A stretch of DNA of 60,373 bases from Brevibacterium gallinarum (GCF_014836885.1 NZ_JACSPY010000017.1:1-60373), one strand, 5' to 3'; shown: positions 28,549 through 37,799, numbered from the stretch's first letter. Notes: generated from the letters alone by a model not told the origin. Numbers and translations are program-made.

Positions 28549-30096
28549 GTGGAAGCTCACCGTCCGATCCGCCGCGCACTCATCAGCGTCTACGACAAGA
28601 CCGGCCTGACCGACCTGGCCCGCGGGCTCGCCGAGGCCGGGGTGTCGATCGTCTCGACCGGCTCGACGGCCAAGCAGATCGCTGCGGCGGGAATCGACGT
28701 CACCCCGGTCGAGGACGTCACCGGATTCCCCGAATGCCTCGAAGGCCGCGTCAAGACCCTGCACCCGAAGGTGCACGCCGGGATCCTCGCCGATTCCCGC
28801 AAGGACGACCATCGCGCACAGCTGGCTGAGCTCGGCATCGACGCCTTCGACCTCGTCGTCGTCAACCTCTACCCGTTCACCGACACCGTCGCCTCAGGTG
28901 CGGACTTCGACGCCTGCGTAGAGCAGATCGACATCGGCGGCCCGGCCATGGTCCGCGCGGCGGCGAAGAACCACCCGAGTGTCGCGATCGTCACCGACCC
29001 CGCCCGGTACGGCGATGTCGTCACCGCTGCGCAGACTGGCGGCTTCGACCTGACCTCCCGGCGCCGGCTCGCAGCCGAGGCCTTCGCCCACACCGCCTCC
29101 TACGACGCCGCAGTCGCCGGCTGGCTGGCCGGACAACTCACCGACGGCGAGGAGCCCGGCGACATCTTCGGCATCACCGCGAGCAAGAAGCACGGGCTGC
29201 GCTACGGCGAGAACCCGCACCAGGCCGCTGCCGTCTACCAGACCGCAGCCGGCGGCGGCATCGCCGGGGCCCAGCAGCTCGGCGGCAAGGAGATGTCGTA
29301 CAACAACTACCAGGACACCGACGCCGCGATTAGGGCCGCCTACGACTTCGACGCACCTGCGGTGGCGATCATCAAGCACGCCAACCCGTGCGGCATCGCC
29401 ACTGCGGCTGATATCGCCGAGGCCCACTGCAAGGCCCACGCCTGCGACTCGGTGTCGGCCTACGGTGGGGTGATCGCCGCTAACCGCGAGGTCACCGTCG
29501 AGATGGCCGAATCCGTCAAGCCGATCTTCACCGAGGTGCTCGCAGCCCCCTCGTTCGCCCCCGAGGCGCTGGAGATCCTCAGGACGAAGAAGAACCTGCG
29601 CCTGCTCGAACTCGGCGACTGGAAGCCCGATGCCCAGGAGTTCCGCCAGATCTCCGGTGGTGTGCTCATCCAGGACCGCGACAGCTTCCAGGCCGACGGC
29701 GACGACCCGTCAAACTGGACCCTGGCCGCTGGGCAGGCCGTCGACGAGGCGACGCTGCGCGATCTCGCCTTCGCGTGGCGGGCCTGCCGGGCGGTGAAGT
29801 CCAATGCGATCCTGCTCGCCGCCGACGGGGCCTCCGTCGGAGTCGGCATGGGCCAGGTCAACCGGGTCGACTCCGCGCAGCTGGCCGTCCAGCGCGCAGG
29901 CGACCGGGTCGCGGGATCGGTGGCCGCCTCGGATGCGTTCTTCCCGTTCGCCGACGGGCTCGAAGTGCTGACCCGCGCCGGTGTCACCGCGATCGTGCAG
30001 CCGGGCGGATCGATCCGCGATGAGGAGGTCATCGCAGCCGCCGAGCAGGCCGGAGTGACGATGTACTTCACGGGAACCCGCCATTTCTTCCACTGA
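28549..30096 (+). CDS. purH: Bifunctional AICAR transformylase/IMP cyclohydrolase
   Basis: Encodes 515 aa, typical for PurH, which performs the last two steps to IMP. The N-terminal IMP cyclohydrolase domain begins [20 protein letters not shown] and includes [13 protein letters not shown]. The transformylase domain has [33 protein letters not shown] and [12 protein letters not shown]. The start is GTG, with AAGGAG a suitable distance upstream. A small membrane protein frame follows directly. Confidence 0.96.
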   Translation: MEAHRPIRRALISVYDKTGLTDLARGLAEAGVSIVSTGSTAKQIAAAGIDVTPVEDVTGFPECLEGRVKTLHPKVHAGILADSRKDDHRAQLAELGIDAFDLVVVNLYPFTDTVASGADFDACVEQIDIGGPAMVRAAAKNHPSVAIVTDPARYGDVVTAAQTGGFDLTSRRRLAAEAFAHTASYDAAVAGWLAGQLTDGEEPGDIFGITASKKHGLRYGENPHQAAAVYQTAAGGGIAGAQQLGGKEMSYNNYQDTDAAIRAAYDFDAPAVAIIKHANPCGIATAADIAEAHCKAHACDSVSAYGGVIAANREVTVEMAESVKPIFTEVLAAPSFAPEALEILRTKKNLRLLELGDWKPDAQEFRQISGGVLIQDRDSFQADGDDPSNWTLAAGQAVDEATLRDLAFAWRACRAVKSNAILLAADGASVGVGMGQVNRVDSAQLAVQRAGDRVAGSVAASDAFFPFADGLEVLTRAGVTAIVQPGGSIRDEEVIAAAEQAGVTMYFTGTRHFFH

Positions 30097-30277
30097 ACCC
30101 CGACACGCCGCGTCCCGGCGGCCGGCCGACCGAGCGCCGGCTGCTGGGCCGACGGCAGCTGGGCAGCCGCCGCGCCATCAGCGCCGGCCCCTGCCGCGCG
30201 GGCGCGGACGCAACTGGTTCTCCAAACGCTGGATCTACTGGAAGCGCCGCTACTCCAACCCCACCCGCCGCGACTGG

Positions 30278-30511
30278 GTGCTGCTGGCCAGCCTCATCTG
30301 GATCTTCCTGTCAGCAGCCGTTGCGCTGCTGAGCTTCCGGCTGGGCGGATTGACCTTGGCCGCCGGCCTGTTCCTGCTGGCGGGCCTGCGGATGCTGCCC
30401 GGCCCACTCGGGGAGATGTGGGTCAACCGGCCGCGCCGGGCCGACGTCATCACCATCCTCATCCTCGCCGGTGCACTCGCCGGGCTCAGCCTCGTCGTCC
30501 CCGGCCACTGA
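30278..30511 (+). CDS. DUF3017-like small membrane protein
   Basis: Encodes 77 aa from the only standard start (GTG 30278). Two or three hydrophobic segments are present. The DUF3017 family usually follows purH in actinobacteria, as here. The frame is open upstream to 30059 and the added residues look real: a basic stretch with NWFSKRWIYWKRRYSNPTRR leads straight into the first helix. No ATG, GTG or TTG occurs in that extension, so the true start is unclear; a rare start codon or a sequence error are both possible. Confidence 0.6.
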   Translation: MLLASLIWIFLSAAVALLSFRLGGLTLAAGLFLLAGLRMLPGPLGEMWVNRPRRADVITILILAGALAGLSLVVPGH

Positions 30512-30667
30512 ACCACCGCCGCGGCCAGGCACCGGCGGCTGCGTGAAGACGGCGTGAACACCGCGTTTCCACTCGCGCGGAAGTCTTTACAGCCGGACGC
30601 TGACCTGCAAACGTGGAATCCACAGCCGGTCACCTGACCGGAACGCGATGTTGAGAAGGAGTTTGAC

Positions 30668-30850
30668 ATGGGACTCGGAGACCTCGGCAACAAGGCGAAG
30701 GACGCCATGAACTCGGACAAGGGCGAGCAGGCCACTGACAAGGGCCTCGACCAGGCGACGCAGAAGGCCTCGGACGCCTCCGGCGGAAAGTTCGACGACC
30801 AGATCAACAAGGGCCGCGATGCCGCAGACGGCAAGCTCGGCAACGAGTGA
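30668..30850 (+). CDS. Rv0909/MT0933-like antitoxin family protein
   Basis: Encodes 60 aa, small and charged, beginning MGLGDLGNKAKDAM and ending in a DAADGKLGNE-type tail. This pattern resembles the MT0933-like antitoxin family, whose mycobacterial member is paired with an SRPBCC-fold toxin. No toxin-like gene is adjacent, so the protein is either orphaned or not an antitoxin. GAGAAGGAG precedes the ATG. It is followed by 19-bp repeats and a strong terminator, so it is monocistronic. Confidence 0.7.
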   Translation: MGLGDLGNKAKDAMNSDKGEQATDKGLDQATQKASDASGGKFDDQINKGRDAADGKLGNE

Positions 30851-30861
30851 CGTCTTTCTGA

Positions 30862-30937
30862 CCGACACGCAGACCACGGGCTGACACACAGGCCCCAGGC
30901 TGACATTCAGGCCACAGACTGACACGCAGGCCCAGCA
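30862..30937. repeat. 19-bp tandem repeat, 4 copies
   Basis: Four copies at 30862, 30881, 30900 and 30919 share CYGACAYNCAGRCCNNRGR. The last copy supplies the left arm of the terminator hairpin at 30924-30959. Confidence 0.8.
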
Positions 30938-30959
30938 CCGCACGGTGCTGGGCCTGCGT
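30924..30959. terminator. Bidirectional terminator between the antitoxin-like gene and pcrA
   Basis: A perfect 16-bp stem (30924-30939 with 30944-30959) and a GCAC tetraloop lie between converging genes. Confidence 0.85.
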
Positions 30960-30992
30960 CGTGCTCACCGCGCCCGAGGCGGTTCGGATCCG

Positions 30993-33473
30993 TCAGAGCT
31001 TCTCGACCGGGGCATAGCGCATGAGCAGCCGTTTGGTGCCCAGCGACTTGAAGTCGACGACGGCGACGGTCTTGTCACCGCTGCCCTTGACCTCGATGAC
31101 GGTGCCGAGGCCGAAGGAGTCATGCGAGACCCGGTCGCCGGCAGCGACCTGGACGACCTCGCGGTTGGGCCGGATGCGGTTGGGGAACCCGGTGCCCGGT
31201 GACTTCGACGCCGCACGCGACGACGAGCTGCGCCCGGCCGCCGAACTGGAGCGGAACGAACTCGACCCGCCGGTGAACCCGCCGCCGTAGGAGCCGCCGG
31301 TGAACCCGCCGCCGTACGAACTGCCGAAACCGCCGGCACCATGACCACCGGAGGCAGCGGTGAGGGCCTCAGCTGACAGGGTGCCGGTGCTCTCCCACTC
31401 GATGAGCGAGGCGGGGATTTCGGTGAGGAACCGGCTGGGCGGGTTGTACTGCGGCTGCCCCCACATGCTGCGGGTCTCCGCACGGGTGAGGATGAGCCGC
31501 TTCTGCGCACGCGTCAGCCCGACATAGGCCAGCCGGCGCTCCTCGGACATCTCTGACGGATCGTTGAAGGAGCGCTGGTGCGGGAAGCTGCCGTCCTCCA
31601 TGCCGGTGAGGAACACGGTCGGAAACTCCAGGCCTTTGGCCGTGTGCAGGGTCATGAGCGTGACCTCCCCGGACTCCTCATCCGGGATCTCGTCGGCATC
31701 CGAGGACAGCGACACGAGCTCGAGGAAGTCATCGAGTGTCGCCCCCTCACCGCGGGCATCGAAGGCCTCGGCGACGGCGACGAGTTCGGCGAGGTTGTCC
31801 ACCCGCGACTCGTCCTGCGGATCCGTGCTGGCCTGCAGCTCGGCCAGGTACCCGGTCTGCTCGAGCACCGATTCGAGCACGCGGGCGACCTGCGCGCCCT
31901 CCGCCGTCGACTGCAGGTCTGCGAAAAGCGCCCGGAACTTCTCCAGCGGGCCCTTCGCCCGGCTGGAGAGCCCCGGCACCTCGTCCGCGCGTTCGAGCGC
32001 CTCGAAGAAGGTCACCCGCTCGCGTTCGGCGAACGCACCGAGCATCGCGACCGTCCGGTCGCCGATCGAGCGCTTGGGCACGTTGATGATGCGGCGCAGG
32101 TTGACGTCATCAGCCGGGTTCGCGAGCACCCGCAGGTAGGCAAGAGCGTCCTTGATCTCCTTGCGCTCATAGAACCGGGTGCCGCCGACGACCCGGTAGG
32201 GCATGCCGGCGCGCACAAGCGCATCCTCGATCGCACGGGACTGGGCGTTCGTGCGGTAGAACACCGCACAGTCGCCGTAGACGGTGTCGCCTTGGTCGAT
32301 GAGCTCATCGATCCGGTCGACGATGAACTGCGCTTCCGCCTGCTCGTTCTCCGCCACCCAGCCGACGACCGGCGCACCGTCACCGGCAGCCGTCCACAGC
32401 CGCTTGTCCTTGCGGCCCTCATTGTTGGCGATGACCGCATTCGCGGCAGAGAGGATGTTCTGCGTCGACCGGTAGTTCTGCTCCAGCAGGATCGTGCGCG
32501 CCTGCGGGAAGTCGTTCTCGAACTCGACGATGTTGCGCACCGTCGCCCCGCGGAAGGCGTAGATCGACTGATCGGCATCGCCGACGACGGTCAGCTCCGC
32601 CGAGAGCTGATCGGCATCAGCCCCGGCCAATGCTCGGATGAGCGCATACTGGGCCGGGTTCGTGTCCTGATACTCATCGACGAGGATGTGCCGGAACCGG
32701 CTGCGGTAGTAGGCGGCGACGTCGGCGAAGGCGCCGAGCAGATGCACCGTCTCCATGATGAGGTCGTCGAAGTCGAACGCATTGGCCAGCCGCAGCCGCT
32801 CAGCGTACCGGCGGTACACCTCGGCGACTGCCTGATCGGCCGGATTGTCCATCCGCGCCTGCCCGGCATAGTCTTCAGCGGTGATGAGGTCGTTCTTCAG
32901 CGCCGAGATCCGGTGCTGCAGCGACTTGGGGGTGAAGCGCTTGACATCGACATCGGCCTCACGGGCGACCTGCGTGATGAGCCGCAGCGAATCCTGCGCA
33001 TCGTAGACGGCGAAGTTCGACTTCATGCCCAGCGTCTTCGCCTCCCGCCGCAGGATCCGCACACACGCCGAATGGAACGTCGACACCCACATGCCGCGCG
33101 CCTGCGGGCCGATGAGCGCGCCGATGCGCTCCTGCATCTCCTTGGCGGCCTTGTTCGTGAACGTGATCGCCAGCACCTGACCGGGATGAGCGCGCCCGGT
33201 GCGCAGCGCATAGGCGATCCGGCGGGTGAGCACCGTCGTCTTGCCCGAACCGGCACCGGCGACGATGAGCAGCGGCGACCCGGCATGGGTGACCGCAGCA
33301 GACTGTTCGGGATTGAGCCCATCGAGCAGCTCGGCCGGGTCACCGGCGCCGAGGCGGTGGGCGCCTGTCGCCCCCGTCTCACCTGCCGCCTCGGGCACGG
33401 GCATCTCCGGCAGCGCAGCGTGCGGCGGAGGAGAATCCGGGGCAGTGTTGAGGAACTCGAAGAGTGAAGACAT
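30993..33473 (-). CDS. pcrA: ATP-dependent DNA helicase PcrA/UvrD
   Basis: Encodes 826 aa of a superfamily-1A 3'-5' helicase for excision repair and plasmid replication. Motif I is AGAGSGKTTVLTRRI, followed by the helicase blocks DEYQDTNPAQY, GDADQSIYAFRGA, LEQNYRSTQNIL and MTLHTAKGLEFPTVFLTG. A Gly/Ser-rich linker with two GGGFTGGSYG-like repeats leads to a C-terminal Tudor-like domain (AAGDRVSHDSFGLGTVIEV), known in PcrA for binding RNA polymerase. Monocistronic, between two terminators. Confidence 0.95.
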   Translation of the reverse strand: MSSLFEFLNTAPDSPPPHAALPEMPVPEAAGETGATGAHRLGAGDPAELLDGLNPEQSAAVTHAGSPLLIVAGAGSGKTTVLTRRIAYALRTGRAHPGQVLAITFTNKAAKEMQERIGALIGPQARGMWVSTFHSACVRILRREAKTLGMKSNFAVYDAQDSLRLITQVAREADVDVKRFTPKSLQHRISALKNDLITAEDYAGQARMDNPADQAVAEVYRRYAERLRLANAFDFDDLIMETVHLLGAFADVAAYYRSRFRHILVDEYQDTNPAQYALIRALAGADADQLSAELTVVGDADQSIYAFRGATVRNIVEFENDFPQARTILLEQNYRSTQNILSAANAVIANNEGRKDKRLWTAAGDGAPVVGWVAENEQAEAQFIVDRIDELIDQGDTVYGDCAVFYRTNAQSRAIEDALVRAGMPYRVVGGTRFYERKEIKDALAYLRVLANPADDVNLRRIINVPKRSIGDRTVAMLGAFAERERVTFFEALERADEVPGLSSRAKGPLEKFRALFADLQSTAEGAQVARVLESVLEQTGYLAELQASTDPQDESRVDNLAELVAVAEAFDARGEGATLDDFLELVSLSSDADEIPDEESGEVTLMTLHTAKGLEFPTVFLTGMEDGSFPHQRSFNDPSEMSEERRLAYVGLTRAQKRLILTRAETRSMWGQPQYNPPSRFLTEIPASLIEWESTGTLSAEALTAASGGHGAGGFGSSYGGGFTGGSYGGGFTGGSSSFRSSSAAGRSSSSRAASKSPGTGFPNRIRPNREVVQVAAGDRVSHDSFGLGTVIEVKGSGDKTVAVVDFKSLGTKRLLMRYAPVEKL

Positions 33474-33547
33474 GGTCTTAGCAATCTACCAACCGGGCCA
33501 GACACGGCCAAGGTGCCGACCGCCTCGGGCGCGGGGGAGAAGACGAC

Positions 33548-33580
33548 GATGCCGGCACCCCGTGGCGGGGCGCCGGCATC
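33548..33580 (-). terminator. Terminator between the 133-aa membrane protein gene and pcrA
   Basis: The arms 33548-33561 and 33567-33580 pair over 13 of 14 positions around a GTGGC loop, just after the stop of the minus-strand gene ending at 33600. Confidence 0.75.
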
Positions 33581-33599
33581 TCCTTGAGCGGCAGTCGGC

Positions 33600-34001
33600 T
33601 CAGACGTTGACGAACACGGCGACGAGCACAGCCAGCAGGGCGAGTGCGAACGTCGCGTGGGCGAGGCCGGCGCTGGGCTCCGGGCCGGTCGCAGCGGCCG
33701 GTTCGCCGGCACCTGCGGTAGCGTGGGCGCGCTTCTGCTTGCGGTTGCCGATGAACGCGGTGACGGCCACGGCGATCGCGAGCAGCGCCTTGATGCCGAC
33801 CTTCATGTGGAAGGCGGCAGACGGGTCACCGGCCATCTCGATGACGCCGACGAGCCCGATGCCGGTGATGAGCTGGAGGTAGGCGGCGTGCAGCATGCCG
33901 GGCATGACATGGGGCCGGCGGATCGTGGCGAAATAGCCGCCGATGATGATCGCCATGCCGAGCAGGTGCAGGAACAGGAGAATATCGCGAAGAATTTCCA
34001 T
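33600..34001 (-). CDS. Four-helix membrane protein, unknown function
   Basis: Encodes 133 aa with four hydrophobic segments, starting ILLFLHLLGMAIIIGGYF, and a polar alanine-rich loop (HATAGAGEPAAATGPEPS) before the last helix. ATG 34001 is chosen because TAGAAT lies 7 nt upstream; ATG 34010 overlaps that hexamer. I recognise no named family. It is divergent from tRNA-Gln and glmU and has its own terminator. Confidence 0.68.
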   Translation of the reverse strand: MEILRDILLFLHLLGMAIIIGGYFATIRRPHVMPGMLHAAYLQLITGIGLVGVIEMAGDPSAAFHMKVGIKALLAIAVAVTAFIGNRKQKRAHATAGAGEPAAATGPEPSAGLAHATFALALLAVLVAVFVNV

Positions 34002-34008
34002 AGGCTTC

Positions 34009-34014
34009 ATTCTA
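34009..34014 (-). promoter_or_regulatory. -10 element of the 133-aa membrane protein gene, leaderless type
   Basis: On the minus strand TAGAAT lies 7 nt before the ATG at 34001. Confidence 0.55.
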
Positions 34015-34076
34015 GTGGCAAGATTGTGCCCGAGTAATCGCGGCCCCGGGGTCTGCGGGCGGCCGGGACTGCATGA

Positions 34077-34148
34077 TCCGCCCTGGTGTAATGGCAGCAC
34101 GCCGGCCTTTGGAGCCGTGCAGTATAGGTTCGAATCCTATGGGCGGAG
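34077..34148 (+). tRNA. tRNA-Gln (anticodon TTG)
   Basis: A full cloverleaf of 72 nt: acceptor TCCGCCC with GGGCGGA and discriminator G, anticodon loop CTTTGGA with TTG at 34109-34111, and T-loop GGTTCGAATCC. CCA is not encoded. It lies 38 bp before glmU. Confidence 0.95.
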
Positions 34149-34186
34149 CGCGTCGACGATCCGGCCACCCGGATGAAGGAGTGAAC

Positions 34187-35644
34187 ATGACCGTCAACCG
34201 CCCCGCAGCCGTCATCGTGCTGGCCGCCGGCGAAGGCACGAGAATGAAATCCGCCACACCGAAGGTCATGCATCCGATCGGTGGGCGGTCGCTGCTCCAC
34301 CATGCGATCAATGCCGCCGCCGGTGCCCAGCCCCAGCATCTCGTCGTCGTCCTCCGGCACGCCCGCGAGCAGGTCGCCGAGCATGTCTCGGCCATCGCCG
34401 AGGCGATCGACCGGCAGGTGCTCGTCGCCGACCAGGACGACATCCCCGGCACCGGACGCGCCGCCGAATGCGCGCTCACCCAGCTGCCCGAGGACCTCAC
34501 CGGCACTGTCGTCGTCACCTACGGCGACGTGCCGCTGCTGACCGCTGAGACGCTTTCGGATCTCGTCGGCTTCCACGAGCAGCGCTCCGGCGCGGTCACC
34601 GTGCTCTCCGCGGAGGTCGCCCGCCCGCACGGCTACGGGCGCATCGTGCGCGACGCCGGCGGCAACCTCGAGCGCATCGTCGAGGAGAAGGACGCCAGCG
34701 ACGAGGAGAAGCAGATCACGGAGATCAACTCCGGCATCTACGCCTTCGACGCGACCGTGCTGCGCGAATCCCTTGCCCAGGTCTCGACCGACAATGCCCA
34801 GGCGGAGAAGTACCTCACCGATGTCATCGGCATCGCCCGCGCCGCCGGTGGGGCTGTCGCCGCCCGGACGATCGAGGACTTCTGGCAGGTTGAGGGAGCC
34901 AACGACCGAGTGCAGCTCGCCCAGCTGGGCAAGGAGCTCAACAAGCGCGTCATCGAGAACTGGATGCGCGCCGGCGTCACCGTCGTCGACCCCGACACCA
35001 CGTGGATCGATGCCGATGCGGTGCTCGCCGCCGACGCGACCATCCTGCCCGGTGTGCAGCTCTACGGGGCCTGCGACATCGCCTCGGGTGCGGTCATCGG
35101 ACCCGACACGACGCTGACGGACACCGAAGTGCGCGCCGGCGCCCAGGTGGTGCGCACCCACGGCCAGCTGGCCGTCATCGGCGAGAACGCCAACGTCGGG
35201 CCCTTCGCCTACCTGCGCCCGGGCACCGAACTGGGCACCGAGGGCAAGATCGGCACCTTCGTCGAGACGAAGAACGCCAAGATCGGCACCGGCTCGAAGG
35301 TCCCGCACCTGTCCTATGTCGGCGATGCGACGATCGGGGAGTACACCAACATCGGCGCTGCCTCCGTGTTCGTCAACTACGACGGCATCAACAAGCACCA
35401 CACCACCATCGGCTCCTACTGCCGCACCGGCTCGGACACGATGTTCGTCGCCCCCGTCACCGTAGGCGACGGCGCCTACTCGGGTGCGAGCACCGTGATC
35501 CGCAAGGATGTTCCGCCTGGGGCGCTGGCCATCACGGTCGCACCTCAGCGTAATGTTGAAGACTGGGTAGTGAAGAATCGTCCAGGTACGCCTGCCGCCC
35601 AGGCTGCCGAGGCTGCTCAGCAAACGCAGAAGGAGTCGGAGTAG
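34187..35644 (+). CDS. glmU: Bifunctional UDP-GlcNAc pyrophosphorylase / GlcN-1-P acetyltransferase
   Basis: Encodes 485 aa, making UDP-GlcNAc for peptidoglycan. The N-terminal uridylyltransferase has VIVLAAGEGTRMKSATPKVM and GDVPLL. The C-terminal left-handed beta helix contains GPFAYLRPGTELG, GTFVETKNAKIG, HLSYVGDATIGEYTNIGA and NYDGINKHHTTIG with the acetyltransferase residues. ATG 34187 follows AAGGAG. The stop overlaps the GTG start of prs by one base, so the two are coupled. Confidence 0.96.
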   Translation: MTVNRPAAVIVLAAGEGTRMKSATPKVMHPIGGRSLLHHAINAAAGAQPQHLVVVLRHAREQVAEHVSAIAEAIDRQVLVADQDDIPGTGRAAECALTQLPEDLTGTVVVTYGDVPLLTAETLSDLVGFHEQRSGAVTVLSAEVARPHGYGRIVRDAGGNLERIVEEKDASDEEKQITEINSGIYAFDATVLRESLAQVSTDNAQAEKYLTDVIGIARAAGGAVAARTIEDFWQVEGANDRVQLAQLGKELNKRVIENWMRAGVTVVDPDTTWIDADAVLAADATILPGVQLYGACDIASGAVIGPDTTLTDTEVRAGAQVVRTHGQLAVIGENANVGPFAYLRPGTELGTEGKIGTFVETKNAKIGTGSKVPHLSYVGDATIGEYTNIGAASVFVNYDGINKHHTTIGSYCRTGSDTMFVAPVTVGDGAYSGASTVIRKDVPPGALAITVAPQRNVEDWVVKNRPGTPAAQAAEAAQQTQKESE

Positions 35645-36618
35645 TGAATAAGATTACGGCAGCCGGTGAGAAGGAGCTCGTCCTCGTCACCGGCCGGGCG
35701 AACATGGAGCTTGCCGAACAGGTCGCCGAATGTCTGGGCACTGAACTGCTGCCCACCGACATCTACAACTTCGCCAACGGTGAGATCTACGTCCGCTACT
35801 CCGAGTCGGTGCGCGGCTCGGACGTGTTCGTCATGCAGTCCCACTGCGCGCCGATCAACGACTGGCTGATGGAGCAGCTTCTCATGGTCGATGCGCTCAA
35901 GCGCGCCTCGGCCAAGCGCATCACCGTCATCGCCCCGTTCTTCCCCTACGCCCGCCAGGACAAGAAACACCGCGGCCGCGAGCCGATCTCCGCGCGTCTG
36001 GTCGCTGACATGTACAAGGCCGCCGGCGCCGATCGGCTCATCGCCGTCGACCTGCACACCGCGCAGATCCAGGGCTTCTTCGACGGACCGGTCGACCACC
36101 TCGTGGCCCTGCCGATCCTGGCCGACTACGTCAAGCAGAACCATCCCGGCGAACTGGCCGTCGTGTCCCCGGATGCCGGCCGCATCAAGGTCGCCGAGAA
36201 CTGGTCCTCAGCTCTCGGCGGAGTGCCGCTGGCTTTCATCCACAAGACCCGCGACATCAACCGGCCCAACCAGACGAAGGCCAACCGCGTTGTCGGCGAC
36301 GTCGAAGGACGCACCGCAGTGCTCGTCGATGACATGATCGACACCGGCGGCACCATCGTCCAGGCAGCCGATGCCTGCATGGAAGCCGGTGCGAAGGGCG
36401 TGGTCATCGTCTCGACCCATGCGGTGTTCTCCGGCCCGGCTGTCGAGCGGCTGAAGAACTCGTGCGCCTCCGAGGTCATCGTGACGAACACGCTGCCGCT
36501 GGAAGACTCGCAGAAGTTCGACAAGCTCACCGTGCTCTCGATCGCCCCGCTGCTCGCCCGCGCCGTGCACGAGGTGTTCGAAGACGGCTCGGTCACCAGC
36601 CTTTTCGAGATCGAATGA
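35644..36618 (+). CDS. prs: Ribose-phosphate diphosphokinase (PRPP synthetase)
   Basis: Encodes 324 aa. It makes PRPP from ribose 5-phosphate and ATP. VTGRANMELAEQVAECLG opens the protein, FFPYARQDKKHRGREPISA binds ATP, DLHTAQIQGFFDGPVDHL follows, and the PRPP-binding loop is VLVDDMIDTGGTI. The GTG start overlaps the glmU stop. Its product feeds the purine and NAD genes elsewhere in the window (pncB, purN, purH). Confidence 0.96.
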   Translation: MNKITAAGEKELVLVTGRANMELAEQVAECLGTELLPTDIYNFANGEIYVRYSESVRGSDVFVMQSHCAPINDWLMEQLLMVDALKRASAKRITVIAPFFPYARQDKKHRGREPISARLVADMYKAAGADRLIAVDLHTAQIQGFFDGPVDHLVALPILADYVKQNHPGELAVVSPDAGRIKVAENWSSALGGVPLAFIHKTRDINRPNQTKANRVVGDVEGRTAVLVDDMIDTGGTIVQAADACMEAGAKGVVIVSTHAVFSGPAVERLKNSCASEVIVTNTLPLEDSQKFDKLTVLSIAPLLARAVHEVFEDGSVTSLFEIE

Positions 36619-36643
36619 GCTTCGTCTGAGTCTCAGGCTTCCT

Positions 36644-36673
36644 GCGGCGTCCCGGCACCGGCCGGGGCGCCGC
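36644..36673 (+). terminator. Terminator after prs
   Basis: Arms 36644-36656 and 36661-36673 form a 13-bp stem with one G-T pair and an ACCG loop, followed by GTCGTTTT. The T-bearing segment is part of a 24-bp tandem duplication. Confidence 0.75.
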
Positions 36674-36718
36674 AGTCGTTTTGCCGCCGAGGTGCGCAGT
36701 CGTTTTGCCGCCGAGGCG
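36671..36718. repeat. 24-bp tandem duplication
   Basis: Copies at 36671-36694 and 36695-36718 differ at one base near the end (GGTG versus GGCG). Each carries CGCAGTCGTTTTGCCGCCGA. It lies between the prs terminator and the rplY promoter region. Confidence 0.85.
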
Positions 36719-36896
36719 CCAGGCGAGTATCCTTGATGAGTTACCTCGGCGAGGGAAACCCATGTTTCCGTGATCGACGCGGTTCTCGTAAGCCCCCTTC
36801 TCCGGCGCACAGCGCCACCGCCACCACCTCGGTGCCGGCCCGGGAGCGACCACGAGGCTCGTCCGCCGTGGTGCTCACACCACGAAGGAGAAGAAA

Positions 36897-37574
36897 ATGG
36901 CTGACTTCAAGCTCATCGCAGAACGCCGCGAAGACTTCGGCAAGGGCGCTGCCCGGCGGCTCCGCCGCGCAGACAAGGTTCCCGCTGTCCTCTACGGCCA
37001 CGGCGAGGACCCCATCCACCTGGCACTCGACGGCCACGCCACCATGATGGCGATGAAGATGCCCAACGCCCTGCTGGAGATCGAAAGCCCGGACGGTTCG
37101 AAGAACCGCCTGGCCATCGCCCGTGACATCCAGCGTCACCCGGTGACCTGGAACATCGAGCACCTCGACCTCATTATCGTCAAGCGCGGCGAGAAGATCG
37201 AGGTTGAGGTCCCGGTCGTCGTCGAGGGCGAAGCCGCGCCCGGCACCGTCGTCTCGGTCGACAACCAGGTCATCCGCCTGCTGGCCGAAGCCACCAGCCT
37301 GCCGGAGTCCGTCGAGGTCTCCATCGAAGGCCGCGAGGTCGGCGAGCACGTCTACGCCTCCGATGTCACCGTCCCGAAGGGCACCGAACTCGTTGACGAT
37401 CCCGAGCTGCTCATCGTCAACATCTCCGCTGAACTCTCCGAAGAGCAGCTCGAGGCCGAACTCGAGTCCGATGCGGTGGATGAAGAGGTCGCTGCAGCCA
37501 CCGGTGCTCCGGCTGAGGACGACGCCGAGGCCCAGGGCGGCGACGCCGAGGCTGAGGGCGACGACGAGGAGTGA
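36897..37574 (+). CDS. rplY: 50S ribosomal protein L25 / general stress protein Ctc
   Basis: Encodes 225 aa, the long (Ctc) form of L25 that binds 5S rRNA. The N-terminal L25 domain includes REDFGKGAARRLRRADKVPA and VLYGHGEDPIHLALDG; the TL5 domain contains VDNQVIRLLAEATSLPESVE. The C-terminus is an acidic Ala/Glu/Asp-rich tail of about 40 residues, usual in actinobacteria. AAGGAGAAG precedes the ATG. It is normally followed by pth, as here. Confidence 0.95.
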   Translation: MADFKLIAERREDFGKGAARRLRRADKVPAVLYGHGEDPIHLALDGHATMMAMKMPNALLEIESPDGSKNRLAIARDIQRHPVTWNIEHLDLIIVKRGEKIEVEVPVVVEGEAAPGTVVSVDNQVIRLLAEATSLPESVEVSIEGREVGEHVYASDVTVPKGTELVDDPELLIVNISAELSEEQLEAELESDAVDEEVAAATGAPAEDDAEAQGGDAEAEGDDEE

Positions 37575-37626
37575 TCCTCTCACTCAGCTGAGATGCCGGG
37601 CAGAGCGCCGGCTCACCTCTGAGCAT

Positions 37627-37662
37627 GCAGCGGCAGGTTCCCGTCCGGGGGCCTGCCGCTGC
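37627..37662 (+). terminator. Terminator after rplY
   Basis: GCAGCGGCAGG at 37627-37637 pairs perfectly with CCTGCCGCTGC at 37652-37662. No T run follows, so efficiency is uncertain. Confidence 0.6.
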
Positions 37663-37799
37663 GGCATTCACCCCACCACCGCCTCGGGCCCGGTCAGGCA
37701 CGACAGGTAAGCCTGATCTAAGCCACGCGAGGCTCACTCACTCGCTACCGTAGACATGACCGGCAGGATCGAGGCCGGCGATGACGAAGGAGGACGGCG

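Noticed and set aside
31578..33467. Plus-strand open frame of 629 codons opposite pcrA
   Set aside because: It is the antisense shadow of a well-supported helicase gene; high-G+C codon use leaves the opposite strand open. Its translation is rich in Arg, Gly, Asp and Leu without motifs.
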